Assembly: GCA_964420035.1 (NCBI GenBank)
Contig: CAYQQR010000014.1
Coordinates: forward strand, 16,075 to 80,074
Direction: 5' to 3'
DNA: 64,000 bases
Source: CAYQQR01 sp964420035
GTDB lineage: Bacteria; Bacteroidota; Bacteroidia; Bacteroidales; SM23-62
Shown here: one piece after another, positions 40,323-48,846 of the stretch
Position numbering within the stretch: position 1 is the first letter of the stretch
How the letters are laid out: the number at the start of each line of letters is the position of its first letter
The notes under the pieces: model-generated
Databases searched by the model: none
The model's input: only the letters and a program-made list of their open reading frames with translations
Told to the model about the DNA's origin: nothing
Made by a program: the position numbers and the translations under genes

Positions 40323-41798
40323 TTGGGCATCATTCAGCGGCAATCCGTTCGCGGCACTGTTTTCGCATACATAGGGGTTACCATCGGTTTTATAACCAAT
40401 GGCCTTATATTTCCCAAAGTACTTGCTACCGAGGAAATCGGCCTGCTCAGGCTCCTGGTTTCCTTCTCCATATTGTTTGCTCACCTGGGAAGCCTGGGCC
40501 TGCTTAACGTCACTTCACGTATGTTTACCTACTTCAGGAGTCCCAAAAATAAAAACCATGGTTTCCTCTTCCTGCTTTTGATCAGCGGACTGGCTGGCTT
40601 CCTGATCACTTCAGTGGTTTATTTTATCCTGAGGCCTGTTCTGATTGAGAACAACCTTGAAAAGTCCTATTTATTTACGCGATATATCGACTATCTCGTA
40701 CCGCTGATCTTTTTCACCCTTTTCTTCTGGGTGCTGGACACTTATAACAAGGTGCTCTATGATGCCGTTCTGGGTCTTTTCGCCAAAGAGGTCCTGCAAA
40801 GAATCCTTATCCTGAGCGCCATTGTGCTTTTTATTTTTAACGTGGTTGATTTTTCCCTGCTTGTAATTCTCTATATAGTGGCACTTTCCGTGCCAACTCT
40901 TTTGTTGGTGTTTGTCCTGCTCTTCAGGAATCAGTTCTCACTGAAACCGGACCTGAAATTTCTGGACAAAAAACTTATCCGCGATTGTCTGAGTGTTGCG
41001 CTCTGGGGATGGCTGGCAGGATCAGGGACCATTGTTGTAGGCAACCTCGACAGTGTTATGGTCAATGCCATGCTGGACATCAGTCAGACCGGGATTTATG
41101 CAACCACGTTTATTTTTGGCACCCTGATCATCATTCCTTCCCGTTCTTTGTTGAAAATTGCCTCGGCCATCATTGCCGATAACTGGAAAGAGATGAAGGT
41201 GCAGGAGATTGGGGTCATTTATCACAAGAGCACCTTAACCCAATTGCTGGTCGGCGGATTGATACTGGCAGGTATATGGGGCAATATCGACAATGTTTTC
41301 CGTATCCTCCCCGGGCAATATCTTGCAGGGAAGTATGTGATCCTTTTCATTGGACTGGCGAACCTGATCACCATGTCTTTCGGCGTGGTGGGGAATGTGA
41401 TCGGCACCTCTGCATATTACCGGGTACAGACATACGCCATTCTTGTTTTGGTTGTATCCATTATCATATCGGGGCTATTGCTGATCCCGGCTTATGGTAT
41501 CGTCGGGGCCGCTTTGGCCATCATGATCTCGACCCTGATCTTTAACCTGGTCCGTTATTTTTTCCTGCTGTGGAAATATGGCATGCAACCCTTCACGCTA
41601 AAGCACCTGATTGCCCTTGGGATCCTGTTCATTTCCTATTTACCCGCGTTATTTCTTCCCCTGCTGGATAATTTGATACTCGACATACTGCTTCGTAGTG
41701 TCTTGATCAGTATTGTTTTCCTGGCTTTAGTGATGATCACCGGTGTTTCAGAGGATATCAGCCGGTTTGTCCGGGAGACCTGGAACAGGATTTTTTAA
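40323..41798 (+). CDS. Lipopolysaccharide/oligosaccharide flippase (Wzx/MurJ-like)
   Basis: A 491-residue protein with 13-14 membrane helices and the polysaccharide biosynthesis protein pattern: MGIIQRQSVRGTVFAYIGVT at the N-terminus, GWLAGSGTIVVGNLDSVMVN near the centre, then PAYGIVGAALAIMISTLIFN. Such proteins move undecaprenyl-linked repeat units across the inner membrane. The frame begins with TTG; there is no in-frame ATG nearby upstream. Convergent with pseI, whose pathway may feed the glycan it exports. Confidence 0.85.
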   Translation: MGIIQRQSVRGTVFAYIGVTIGFITNGLIFPKVLATEEIGLLRLLVSFSILFAHLGSLGLLNVTSRMFTYFRSPKNKNHGFLFLLLISGLAGFLITSVVYFILRPVLIENNLEKSYLFTRYIDYLVPLIFFTLFFWVLDTYNKVLYDAVLGLFAKEVLQRILILSAIVLFIFNVVDFSLLVILYIVALSVPTLLLVFVLLFRNQFSLKPDLKFLDKKLIRDCLSVALWGWLAGSGTIVVGNLDSVMVNAMLDISQTGIYATTFIFGTLIIIPSRSLLKIASAIIADNWKEMKVQEIGVIYHKSTLTQLLVGGLILAGIWGNIDNVFRILPGQYLAGKYVILFIGLANLITMSFGVVGNVIGTSAYYRVQTYAILVLVVSIIISGLLLIPAYGIVGAALAIMISTLIFNLVRYFFLLWKYGMQPFTLKHLIALGILFISYLPALFLPLLDNLILDILLRSVLISIVFLALVMITGVSEDISRFVRETWNRIF

Positions 41799-41803
41799 AG
41801 GCT

Positions 41804-42853
41804 TCAGCCAATCAGGCTGTCATCCAGGGGTGTTCCTTTTTCAATGTCCTCGCGTGCTTTTTTTCCCAGTATTTCATCCAGCCTTTTTGGGTGCAAACCC
41901 ATGCCCGGACGGATGACCCGTACATTATCGAGTGTAAAAGGGCTTCCTTTGGGAATATCCTTAACGGCAAAGAGTGAGCGGGACATTTTACGGGCCCTTT
42001 GCATGGCTTCAGTAAGCCGTATTTCTCCATTGCCCAGGGCCTTCTCGACTTGTCTGACCGCGTTCACCATTCGTTTGAATTCGGCAGGGTCAAGGGAAAA
42101 GTCCCTGTCCAGCCCGGCTCCTTTTTTATCCAGGATGAAATGTTTCTCAATGATCCTGGCCCCCAGTGCAACTGATGCAATAGGAATGGTGAAACCCGGA
42201 GTATGATCGGACAAACCGGTAATCACCCGGAATTCTTCTTTCATCTTTTTCAGGGCCAGAAGGTTAACTTCCTCATAGGGGGTCGGGTAGGCAGAAGTGC
42301 ATTTCAGCAGGGCGATCTCTTTATTGCCGGCTTCCAGGCAGGTGTCCATAGCCAAACGTATATCATCATAACCGGCAATCCCCGTGGATAGGATCATGGG
42401 TTTTCCGCAGCCAGCAACCCTTTTCAGCAGGGGGATATCCGTAATTTCCTGGGAAGCTATCTTATAGGCCGGAACATTCAATGATTCAAGGAAATCAACA
42501 GCCGTGGGATCGAAAGGGGTGGAAAAGAACTCCATGTCCAGCTGGCGGGCCAGATCCTGTAATTCCCTGTGCCATTCCCAGGGCGTACAGGCTTTGCGGT
42601 AAAGATCATAGAGGGTTTGTCCCGCCCAGGGACCTTCTTTCCGGGTCTGGAACCAGGGCTTGTCCGAATCCAGGGTCATGGTCTCCGGCTTGTAGGTCTG
42701 GAGCTTTACCGCATTCGCCCCGGCTTCCTTCATGGCCTTAAGCGTATCCCTGGCCAGCTGAAGCTTCTGCTCATGATTGGCAGAAAGCTCCGCGATGATG
42801 AAGACGGGGAATTCATCACCTACAGTTCTGCAGCCAATATTGAAATCATTCAT
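41804..42853 (-). CDS. pseI: Pseudaminic acid synthase
   Basis: A 349-residue NeuB-family enzyme. The TIM barrel (IIAELSANHEQKLQLARDTL, GANAVKLQTYKPETMTLDSD, GQTLYDLYRKACTPWEWHRE) carries the words that separate PseI from NeuB and LegI (SANH, SD, GQTLYDLY...TPWEWH); the C-terminal antifreeze-like SAF domain is at about 285-345. It condenses 6-deoxy-AltdiNAc (or its differently acylated analogue) with phosphoenolpyruvate to form pseudaminic acid. Start and the pseG stop share one base. Last gene of the minus-strand locus; its GC content is like the surrounding genome, unlike the genes just before it. Confidence 0.93.
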   Translation of the reverse strand: MNDFNIGCRTVGDEFPVFIIAELSANHEQKLQLARDTLKAMKEAGANAVKLQTYKPETMTLDSDKPWFQTRKEGPWAGQTLYDLYRKACTPWEWHRELQDLARQLDMEFFSTPFDPTAVDFLESLNVPAYKIASQEITDIPLLKRVAGCGKPMILSTGIAGYDDIRLAMDTCLEAGNKEIALLKCTSAYPTPYEEVNLLALKKMKEEFRVITGLSDHTPGFTIPIASVALGARIIEKHFILDKKGAGLDRDFSLDPAEFKRMVNAVRQVEKALGNGEIRLTEAMQRARKMSRSLFAVKDIPKGSPFTLDNVRVIRPGMGLHPKRLDEILGKKAREDIEKGTPLDDSLIG

Positions 42854-43908
42854 TATTCCGTATGATTTTGATTCAAAGTCTCTAGAATGACCTTAACAAT
42901 CCTTGTCAATCCCTTGCCATCAACCAATTTATTACCTTTTTCAGATAGTTTTGAGCGTAGTGAGGGGTCATTGACTGCTTTCATCAGTGTTTTTATAAAT
43001 TGATTCTGAGAAAGCTGATAAAAATAACCCAGATCAAGAATACTTCCCGTACGCTTTGCCAACCGGGTGCTGCCTTCAGAATTTACCGGGCTATGACCAA
43101 GAGAGATTGTCGGAATCCCAAGATACAATAATTCATACGTGGTGATACCAAAAGTGGCAATGGCTAGATCGGCATGGATATATGCTTCTGTATCATATTC
43201 TTTGACTTCTATATGAGCAGGAAGATCTTTTTTTAAATTTATTAATTTCCTTTTATGAGCGAAATTTTTCCCTGCTAAGGCCAGGAATTCCAATCGTCCC
43301 GGCTCCAGATCAGAGACCCATTTCAGCAAGGTCAGAAGAACGGCTTCGGGATCGCTTCCACCCGTGGAGATGACCACCCTTTTTTTGCGGTTCTCCCGTC
43401 TTTTTTCTCGAAGAGCTTTAATTGCAAGAATCTTCTTGTTTATAATGATATATTCCGGTCCGCCGAAAAAGGAAACTTTGTTTTTTTCCCATAGTACATT
43501 ATCAATTATATCTTCAGGTGAATGAGCAGAGGGCAGAATAAACACATCAGAATGAAAAGCACCTTCACATAAATTATGCATCATACAAACGGTAACAAAT
43601 TGTTTTATCCGAGAGATAAACTCAGGCTTATAGTTGTATAATTTATCGATTATGAGTAATGCATATTTTTCTTCCTCTATGATATCCTGAAGAAATTGCT
43701 CTTCCGACTTCCCCTCGTTTTCCTTTACTATTTGATAGCCGTGTTGAACAATTTCTGCCTTGCTCAGTTGATCTTCCCTGCAGGCGAAAAGTATATTATT
43801 CTTGTCAAGCTTTTTTGATTCTACAAGAGCATCCGCGATAGTAAGCGAACGGATTAAATGTCCTAAACCAATTTCTTTGGAAGCATCAACCCTGAATAAA
43901 ATATTCAT
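42853..43908 (-). CDS. pseG: PseG-like UDP-sugar hydrolase
   Basis: A 351-residue GT-B-fold protein beginning MNILFRVDASKEIGLGHLIR, where GLGHLIR contains the conserved histidine of PseG/SpsG. VVISTGGSDPEAVLLTLLKW and AIATFGITTYELLYLGIPTI are the UDP-binding C-terminal motifs. PseG removes UDP from UDP-2,4-diacylamido-2,4,6-trideoxy-L-altrose. It is more divergent than the other Pse proteins: LLGP-type words read FFGGPEYIIIN. The gene is AT-rich (about 25-28% GC in two sampled 60-base rows). Overlaps the acyltransferase gene by 4 bases. Confidence 0.82.
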   Translation of the reverse strand: MNILFRVDASKEIGLGHLIRSLTIADALVESKKLDKNNILFACREDQLSKAEIVQHGYQIVKENEGKSEEQFLQDIIEEEKYALLIIDKLYNYKPEFISRIKQFVTVCMMHNLCEGAFHSDVFILPSAHSPEDIIDNVLWEKNKVSFFGGPEYIIINKKILAIKALREKRRENRKKRVVISTGGSDPEAVLLTLLKWVSDLEPGRLEFLALAGKNFAHKRKLINLKKDLPAHIEVKEYDTEAYIHADLAIATFGITTYELLYLGIPTISLGHSPVNSEGSTRLAKRTGSILDLGYFYQLSQNQFIKTLMKAVNDPSLRSKLSEKGNKLVDGKGLTRIVKVILETLNQNHTE

Positions 43909-44561
43909 GATGTTTTACCGATAGGTCTTGCAGGATTTCCAACAACTTTTGTATAGTCTTCAACGTCTTTTAATACCACGGAACCTATACCGACAAGCCC
44001 CCATGTTCCTATAGTGATATTTTCAATGGTGGTGCAGTTTGTTCCCAGGTAAGCACCTTCCTTCAGATGTACCGAAGCACCAATGCAGGCATTATTGGCT
44101 ACATATGAATAATTATCAAGTTTTGCATTATGACCCACAAGTACCTGTGCAAAGATCTGTACATGATCCCCTATTTCAACATTGGGTCCGATCGATACAA
44201 ATGGCTGCATTGTTACTCCATAGCCAATTTTTGCAAATTTGGATATTACAGCTGTTGGATGGATGATGGTAGCGAACCTTTCAGGTGGGATTTTAAGATC
44301 AAGGAGTTTGGGTAAGAACTTGTAATTCATTTTGACAGAAATGAGGGTATATATGAAATAAACATCCCCATCTTGCAGGAATTTCTGCACTGTTTGGTTA
44401 TCAACCTTGCCCAGCACAGGATATTCATTGATGTTTCCCTTCTCAAAATCATTTAGAAATCCAATGATTTCCCATTCTTTCGAACGTTCATTGATATCCT
44501 CCACGGTTGAGGCAGCTACCGTACCGTTGCCGTATCCGCCTATGATAATTAATTTTTTCAT
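43905..44561 (-). CDS. PglD/NeuD-like left-handed beta-helix acyltransferase
   Basis: A 218-residue protein. An N-terminal Rossmann-like part (KKLIIIGGYGNGTVAASTVE) is followed by hexapeptide repeats (IHPTAVISKFAKIGYGVTMQ, VSIGPNVEIGDHVQIFAQVL, TIENITIGTWGLVGIGSVVL) and the acetyltransferase tail VVGNPARPIG. VGHNAKL supplies the candidate catalytic histidine. PglD and LegH acylate the 4-amino group of UDP-4-amino-trideoxyhexoses. In this locus it stands where PseH, a GNAT enzyme, would be needed; I infer it performs that step, using the acyl-CoA made by the next two genes. O-acylation of the finished sugar (NeuD role) is the alternative. Confidence 0.85.
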   Translation of the reverse strand: MKKLIIIGGYGNGTVAASTVEDINERSKEWEIIGFLNDFEKGNINEYPVLGKVDNQTVQKFLQDGDVYFIYTLISVKMNYKFLPKLLDLKIPPERFATIIHPTAVISKFAKIGYGVTMQPFVSIGPNVEIGDHVQIFAQVLVGHNAKLDNYSYVANNACIGASVHLKEGAYLGTNCTTIENITIGTWGLVGIGSVVLKDVEDYTKVVGNPARPIGKTS

Positions 44562-45457
44562 TAAAGCTTGCCTAATTTTTTTATCAATTCCGCTTTTTTC
44601 AGTATTCGGTGTGCTGTAGCGACCATTGGAGGGCCGATAAACTTACCGTTGATTACAGCAACTCCCTTATTATCTTTTCTGGCCTGCTCATTCAATTTCA
44701 ACATTTCTTCAGCTTCTTTAATATCTTTTTTAGTTGGGGAGAAATATCTATGTGCCAATTCTATTTCTTTGGGATGAAGAATCAACATTCCTTCAAAACC
44801 CAAACTTTTCGCCACTTTCAGGTTTTTTTCCAGATCTGCAAGGTTGTGGACATTGATGTGTACCGTATCTACAGGGATTTTACCATTGGCTTTCGCGGCC
44901 ATGGCGATTAAATTTCTTGCTGTATAAATACTGTCCCCATCTTTATCGTGTATACCCCCGAGGTGTGCAATATAGTCCTCGCATCCAAAAGCAAGTGCAA
45001 GAACCCTGTCTGACGCATTACAAATATCCTGGGCATTCAATACTGCACCCGGTGTTTCAATGAGTGCAATAATTTTAAAAGTTCCCACAGGTAAATTTTT
45101 TTCATATTCCAAGGTTTCCAACAGCTTTGAAAAGAAGTAAATATCATTGCCTGTGTGTGATTTTGGATACATGAAACCATCTATGCCCGGTACTGTGAGT
45201 TGTTGTACATCCTTTAGAAGTTCACCACTTTCTCTGTCGTTCACCCTGGGAAAGACGTAATAATCTTTGAATGCTTTCGCTTTTACTTTCTCAATGATTT
45301 TATCTCTTGCAATTTGTTTGTTTGCTGAAGGTTGAACGGAATCTTCGATATCCAGTAAGAGTACATCTGCCTTTGACCGGGAAGCACTTTCCAATAATTT
45401 ATCGTTGTGCCCGGGTACGAACATTAAGCTTCGGAACAAACAATCTTCTGGTTTCAT
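44561..45457 (-). CDS. CitE/HpcH-HpaI family CoA-ester lyase
   Basis: A 298-residue TIM-barrel protein. RSLMFVPGHNDKLLESASRS, DVLLLDIEDSVQPSANKQIA, YVFPRVNDRESG, IIALIETPGAVLNAQDICNA and LALAFGCEDYIAHLGG are CitE/malyl-CoA lyase motifs, with the metal-binding Glu (IET) and Asp (CEDY) present. The family forms or cleaves malyl-, methylmalyl- or citramalyl-CoA. No citrate lyase alpha or gamma subunit is here, so it is a stand-alone lyase. Its stop shares one base with the acyltransferase start, and the maoC gene is directly upstream, indicating a dedicated acyl-CoA branch. Confidence 0.9.
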   Translation of the reverse strand: MKPEDCLFRSLMFVPGHNDKLLESASRSKADVLLLDIEDSVQPSANKQIARDKIIEKVKAKAFKDYYVFPRVNDRESGELLKDVQQLTVPGIDGFMYPKSHTGNDIYFFSKLLETLEYEKNLPVGTFKIIALIETPGAVLNAQDICNASDRVLALAFGCEDYIAHLGGIHDKDGDSIYTARNLIAMAAKANGKIPVDTVHINVHNLADLEKNLKVAKSLGFEGMLILHPKEIELAHRYFSPTKKDIKEAEEMLKLNEQARKDNKGVAVINGKFIGPPMVATAHRILKKAELIKKLGKL

Positions 45458-45931
45458 TTATTTCCTTTTGGGTACAAGAACGTGTCTGCGTAAATTTAGT
45501 ACTTTTTGACCTGCCTGATTATATGCTGTTGTTTCCACATAAATGATTCCACGGTCCGGTTTAGATTTGGATGACCTTACATCAATGATTTCTGTTTCAG
45601 CATAAATTGTATCTCCGATATATACCGGATTAAGGTGCTTTACATGTTCGTAATCAAGGTTTGCAATGGCCTTACCACTGATATCAGAAACGGACATGCC
45701 AACCACCAGGCTGAACACATAGGTGCCCACGACCAGTATTTTTTCGAATCGGGTTTGTTTACAATACGCATCATCAAGATGTAGAGGATGATGATTCATT
45801 GTAAACAGTGAAAACAGGTTGTTATCACTCTCGGTTATGGTTTTACCTGGCCAGTGTTTAAATATTTGCCCCTTCTTGAAATCTTCCAGATAACCCCCGA
45901 AATTATTCTGACCCTTAATTATTGATTCCAT
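45458..45931 (-). CDS. MaoC-like (hot-dog) hydratase/dehydratase
   Basis: A 157-residue single hot-dog protein. FKHWPGKTITESDNNLFSLF, NHHPLHLDDAYCKQTRFEKI (the Asp/His hydratase motif D-x-N-x-x-H is represented by TMNHHPLHLDD) and NLDYEHVKHLNPVYIGDTI are MaoC hallmarks. It would add or remove water from an enoyl- or 3-hydroxyacyl-CoA, as in mesaconyl-CoA hydratase, whose partner is a CitE-like lyase. It overlaps pseF by 13 bases and abuts the lyase gene with no gap, so all are one translational unit. Confidence 0.88.
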   Translation of the reverse strand: MESIIKGQNNFGGYLEDFKKGQIFKHWPGKTITESDNNLFSLFTMNHHPLHLDDAYCKQTRFEKILVVGTYVFSLVVGMSVSDISGKAIANLDYEHVKHLNPVYIGDTIYAETEIIDVRSSKSKPDRGIIYVETTAYNQAGQKVLNLRRHVLVPKRK

Positions 45932-46602
45932 AATTGATGTAAATGTTTATATTTCAATTCCGCCATGATCCAGTCGGTTTCATCGTCGATATCCTGATAT
46001 TCCAATTCGGAGATAATGAATCCACCCCGTTTTACTCCTTGCAGCCTTATTTCCGATTTCATCCAGTAAAACTGGCCTGCATCATGATAAAGATTTTCAA
46101 GGTCCTGAGTTCTCACTGGTTTTTTGTCAGGATTGGCAAATTCAACTACGTTATCTTTTAAGTAAAATGCTTTTTCAGGTGGATAATCAAAGGGGACAAC
46201 AGGTCTGACAGAGTCAAAATTCTTTTCTTTAAGTAGGTGGAAACCCTTTTCAAGATTATCTAAAGTGAGTAATGGGTTTGTAGCCAAAATGCAACATATA
46301 TAGTCATATTCTTCATTTGTTTCTTTCAATCGTTTATAGACTTCATCAATTACATCAGCCAAAGGAGCTTGGTCATCGCTATTTTTCCGGGATCTTAGAA
46401 ATGGTACTTCCGCGCCCAGTGATCTGGATATCTGAGCAATTTTTTCATCATCTGTTGAGACCAGAATCCTGGTAAATAGTTGTGAATTGATCGCCAGTTC
46501 AATAGAATATGCAATAATGGGTTTTCCAAGGAATTCTCGTATATTTTTTCCCGGAACTCTTTTACTGCCTCCTCTTGCTGGTATTATAGCCAAATTATTC
46601 AA
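45919..46602 (-). CDS. pseF: Pseudaminic acid cytidylyltransferase
   Basis: A 227-residue nucleotidyltransferase: AIIPARGGSKRVPGKNIREF at the N-terminus (CTP-binding loop), STDDEKIAQISRSLGAEVPF, ILATNPLLTLDNLEKG and YHDAGQFYWMKSE, the last being typical of PseF rather than NeuA. It activates pseudaminic acid as the CMP-sugar. AT-rich like pseG and the acyl-CoA genes. A 45-base AT-rich gap separates it from pseC upstream, the largest gap within the pse genes. Confidence 0.93.
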   Translation of the reverse strand: MNNLAIIPARGGSKRVPGKNIREFLGKPIIAYSIELAINSQLFTRILVSTDDEKIAQISRSLGAEVPFLRSRKNSDDQAPLADVIDEVYKRLKETNEEYDYICCILATNPLLTLDNLEKGFHLLKEKNFDSVRPVVPFDYPPEKAFYLKDNVVEFANPDKKPVRTQDLENLYHDAGQFYWMKSEIRLQGVKRGGFIISELEYQDIDDETDWIMAELKYKHLHQLWNQ

Positions 46603-46647
46603 GTCAACCTGATTTATAAGGTATGATTCGATACGTTGTTAATTTTA

Positions 46648-47793
46648 TCAGATGTCTTCAAATACACTATAAATCCTGTTAATGATCTCTTCCTGGTCCT
46701 TGCCGGTGAGTGAGGGATACATGGGGATGCTGATCTCGGACCTGTAGAATTTCTCGGCTTTTTCACAGTGTGTGTTCGCATAACCGTTCTTCCTGTAATA
46801 CGGATGCCTGTAGACGGGGATGTAATGGGTCTGCACTCCCAGTCCCATTTCCAGCATTCTTTCAAAGATTTTTTTCTTTGATTCAAGCAATTTGTCTTTT
46901 AACCGTATGGGATACAGGTGGTAGGAAGAATAAGCCCAATCCCTTTCAACGGGGGTATCAAACCATTCCTGGTCCTGGAATGCCAGGTTATAAGCAGAAG
47001 CGATTTCCCTGCGACGTTTTACATTTTCGTCCAGACGGGAAAGTTGTGAATGAGCCAGGGCAGCTTGAAATTCCGTTATACGGTAGTTATATCCCAGGAA
47101 CTGCATTTCGTAATACCAGGCTCCGTCTGAGGATTCCATAAATTCATCGCGGGTGATGCCATGATTCCGGAATTGCATCAGGCGCTTGTAATATTTTTCC
47201 TCATCGGTAAGTACTGCCCCTCCTTCTCCGGCAGCGATATGTTTTACCGGGTGAAAGCTGAACATGCACATGTTTGAAAAAGCACCCGATCCGATCATCT
47301 GTTTTTTATACTTTGCCCCGGGCGCGTGGCAGGCATCTTCAACCATATGCAGTCTGTATTTTTGGGCTATCCTTGAAATGGATGCAAGGTCTGCCGGATG
47401 ACCGGCATAATGAACCGGGGCCAGGAAGCGGGTCCGTTCATTGATGAGCGCTTCAAGGCTACCGGGGTCCATGTTGCCGGTTTCCGGGTCGATGTCGCAA
47501 AAAACCGGCTTCAATCCCAGATAGAGTCCCGCGTTAGCCGTTGCTGCAAAGGTCATGGGGGAAGTAATAAACTCGCCGCCTTCTTCTACATCCAGGGCAA
47601 AATAGGCAGCGTGCAAAGCAGCGGTGCCGGAACTGAAGGTAACCGCATAACGGGCATTGACTTTTTCGGCGAGGGATTCCTCGAATTTACGGGAGCGGGG
47701 ACCCTGGGTGATTAAATCGGCCTGCAAAGCTTTCCGGACAGCCTTGATATCTTCTTTTGTAATATGATGTTTCCCATAGGGATAGTGTTTCAT
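46648..47793 (-). CDS. pseC: UDP-4-amino-4,6-dideoxy-L-AltNAc transaminase
   Basis: A 381-residue DegT/DnrJ/EryC1 aminotransferase. VTFSSGTAALHAAYFAL, VEDACHAPGAKY (151-162) and FSFHPVKHIAAGEGGAVLTD with the PLP lysine at 184; the N-terminus YPYGKHHITKEDIKAVRKAL is characteristic of PseC. It transaminates the 4-keto product of PseB. One base separates its start region from the pseB stop. GC-rich compared with the next five genes. Confidence 0.94.
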   Translation of the reverse strand: MKHYPYGKHHITKEDIKAVRKALQADLITQGPRSRKFEESLAEKVNARYAVTFSSGTAALHAAYFALDVEEGGEFITSPMTFAATANAGLYLGLKPVFCDIDPETGNMDPGSLEALINERTRFLAPVHYAGHPADLASISRIAQKYRLHMVEDACHAPGAKYKKQMIGSGAFSNMCMFSFHPVKHIAAGEGGAVLTDEEKYYKRLMQFRNHGITRDEFMESSDGAWYYEMQFLGYNYRITEFQAALAHSQLSRLDENVKRRREIASAYNLAFQDQEWFDTPVERDWAYSSYHLYPIRLKDKLLESKKKIFERMLEMGLGVQTHYIPVYRHPYYRKNGYANTHCEKAEKFYRSEISIPMYPSLTGKDQEEIINRIYSVFEDI

Positions 47794-47794
47794 G

Positions 47795-48823
47795 CTACAC
47801 GGTGAAATTTGGATCGACGTGTGTTTTTATCTCTTGCCTGATCTCTTCAACACTCAGCCACCGGGTATTGGTGCCGGAGTTATATTTAAAACCTTCAGGA
47901 ACCGGGGAGGCTTTGTAGTATTTCAGAAAGCGGCTCCTTTTCTCTTGTTTCATCACCGGCAGGATGATATACATTGCTTCGGTTTCTAAAGTATTCAGTG
48001 CATCGGATGAAGTCACCATCTCCTCATGCAGTTTTTCTCCCGGCCGGATACCCACGACTTCCGTTTTACAATCCGGAGCAACGGCTTTAGCCAGGTCCAT
48101 GATCTTGTACGAGGGTATTTTGGGTACAAAGATTTCTCCACCCAGGGCTTTATCCAGGGCATAATTGACCAGGTGAATCCCTTTTTCAAGGGAAATATTG
48201 AAGCGGGTCATTGCCTCGTGCGTGATGGGAATGACCCCCTTTTCGCGCTGTTTAAGAAAGAAAGGGACAACCGATCCGCGTGTTCCGATGACATTCCCAT
48301 AGCGGACTACCGAAAAAATCAAGTCCCGTTTGCCCTTGATGTTGTTTGCGGCGATGAACAACTTATCGGAACACAGTTTGGTCGCGCCATACAGGTTAAT
48401 GGGCGCCGCGGCTTTATCGGTAGAAAGGGCAACCACCCTTTTTATGCCATTATCCAGGGCGGCATTGATCACATTTTCCGCACCCAGAATATTGGTCCGG
48501 ATAAATTCAATGGGATTGTATTCAGCGGCAGGAACCTGTTTTAAGGCGGCGGCATGAACCACACAATCGATCCCTTCAAAGGCCCTGGAAAGGCGGCCCC
48601 GGTCTCGAACATCCCCTATGAAATATCGAATAGAGGGGTATTGGCTCACTGGAAAGACCTGTGACATTTCAAACTGTTTCAGTTCATCCCTGGAAAAGAC
48701 GACAACCCGTTTCACAGCAGGGAACTTTTGATACAGTTTTTCAACGAATTTCTTGCCGAAGGAGCCTGTTCCGCCGGTTATCAATATGGATCTTCCGTTA
48801 AGGTCTAGATTAGATTCGAACAT
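47795..48823 (-). CDS. pseB: UDP-GlcNAc 4,6-dehydratase (inverting)
   Basis: A 342-residue short-chain dehydrogenase-type protein. GGTGSFGKKF (17-26) binds NADP; HAAALKQVPAAEYNPIEFIR, STDKAAAPINLYGATK (active-site Asp-Lys and Tyr-Lys) and VRYGNVIGTRGSVVPFF are PseB hallmarks. First committed step to pseudaminic acid. ATG 48823 is used; a second ATG seven codons upstream is possible. Confidence 0.95.
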   Translation of the reverse strand: MFESNLDLNGRSILITGGTGSFGKKFVEKLYQKFPAVKRVVVFSRDELKQFEMSQVFPVSQYPSIRYFIGDVRDRGRLSRAFEGIDCVVHAAALKQVPAAEYNPIEFIRTNILGAENVINAALDNGIKRVVALSTDKAAAPINLYGATKLCSDKLFIAANNIKGKRDLIFSVVRYGNVIGTRGSVVPFFLKQREKGVIPITHEAMTRFNISLEKGIHLVNYALDKALGGEIFVPKIPSYKIMDLAKAVAPDCKTEVVGIRPGEKLHEEMVTSSDALNTLETEAMYIILPVMKQEKRSRFLKYYKASPVPEGFKYNSGTNTRWLSVEEIRQEIKTHVDPNFTV

Positions 48824-48846
48824 AGTTCTCAAGTGCTTTAACAAAG

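Noticed and set aside
44561..45457. Citrate lyase complex
   Set aside because: Only a beta-subunit-like gene is present; there are no alpha, gamma or accessory cit genes, so it is a stand-alone CoA lyase.
41804..48823. Legionaminic or sialic acid pathway
   Set aside because: PseB, PseC and PseF carry motifs specific to the inverting pseudaminic acid route, and no NeuC/LegG-type epimerase or LegB is present.
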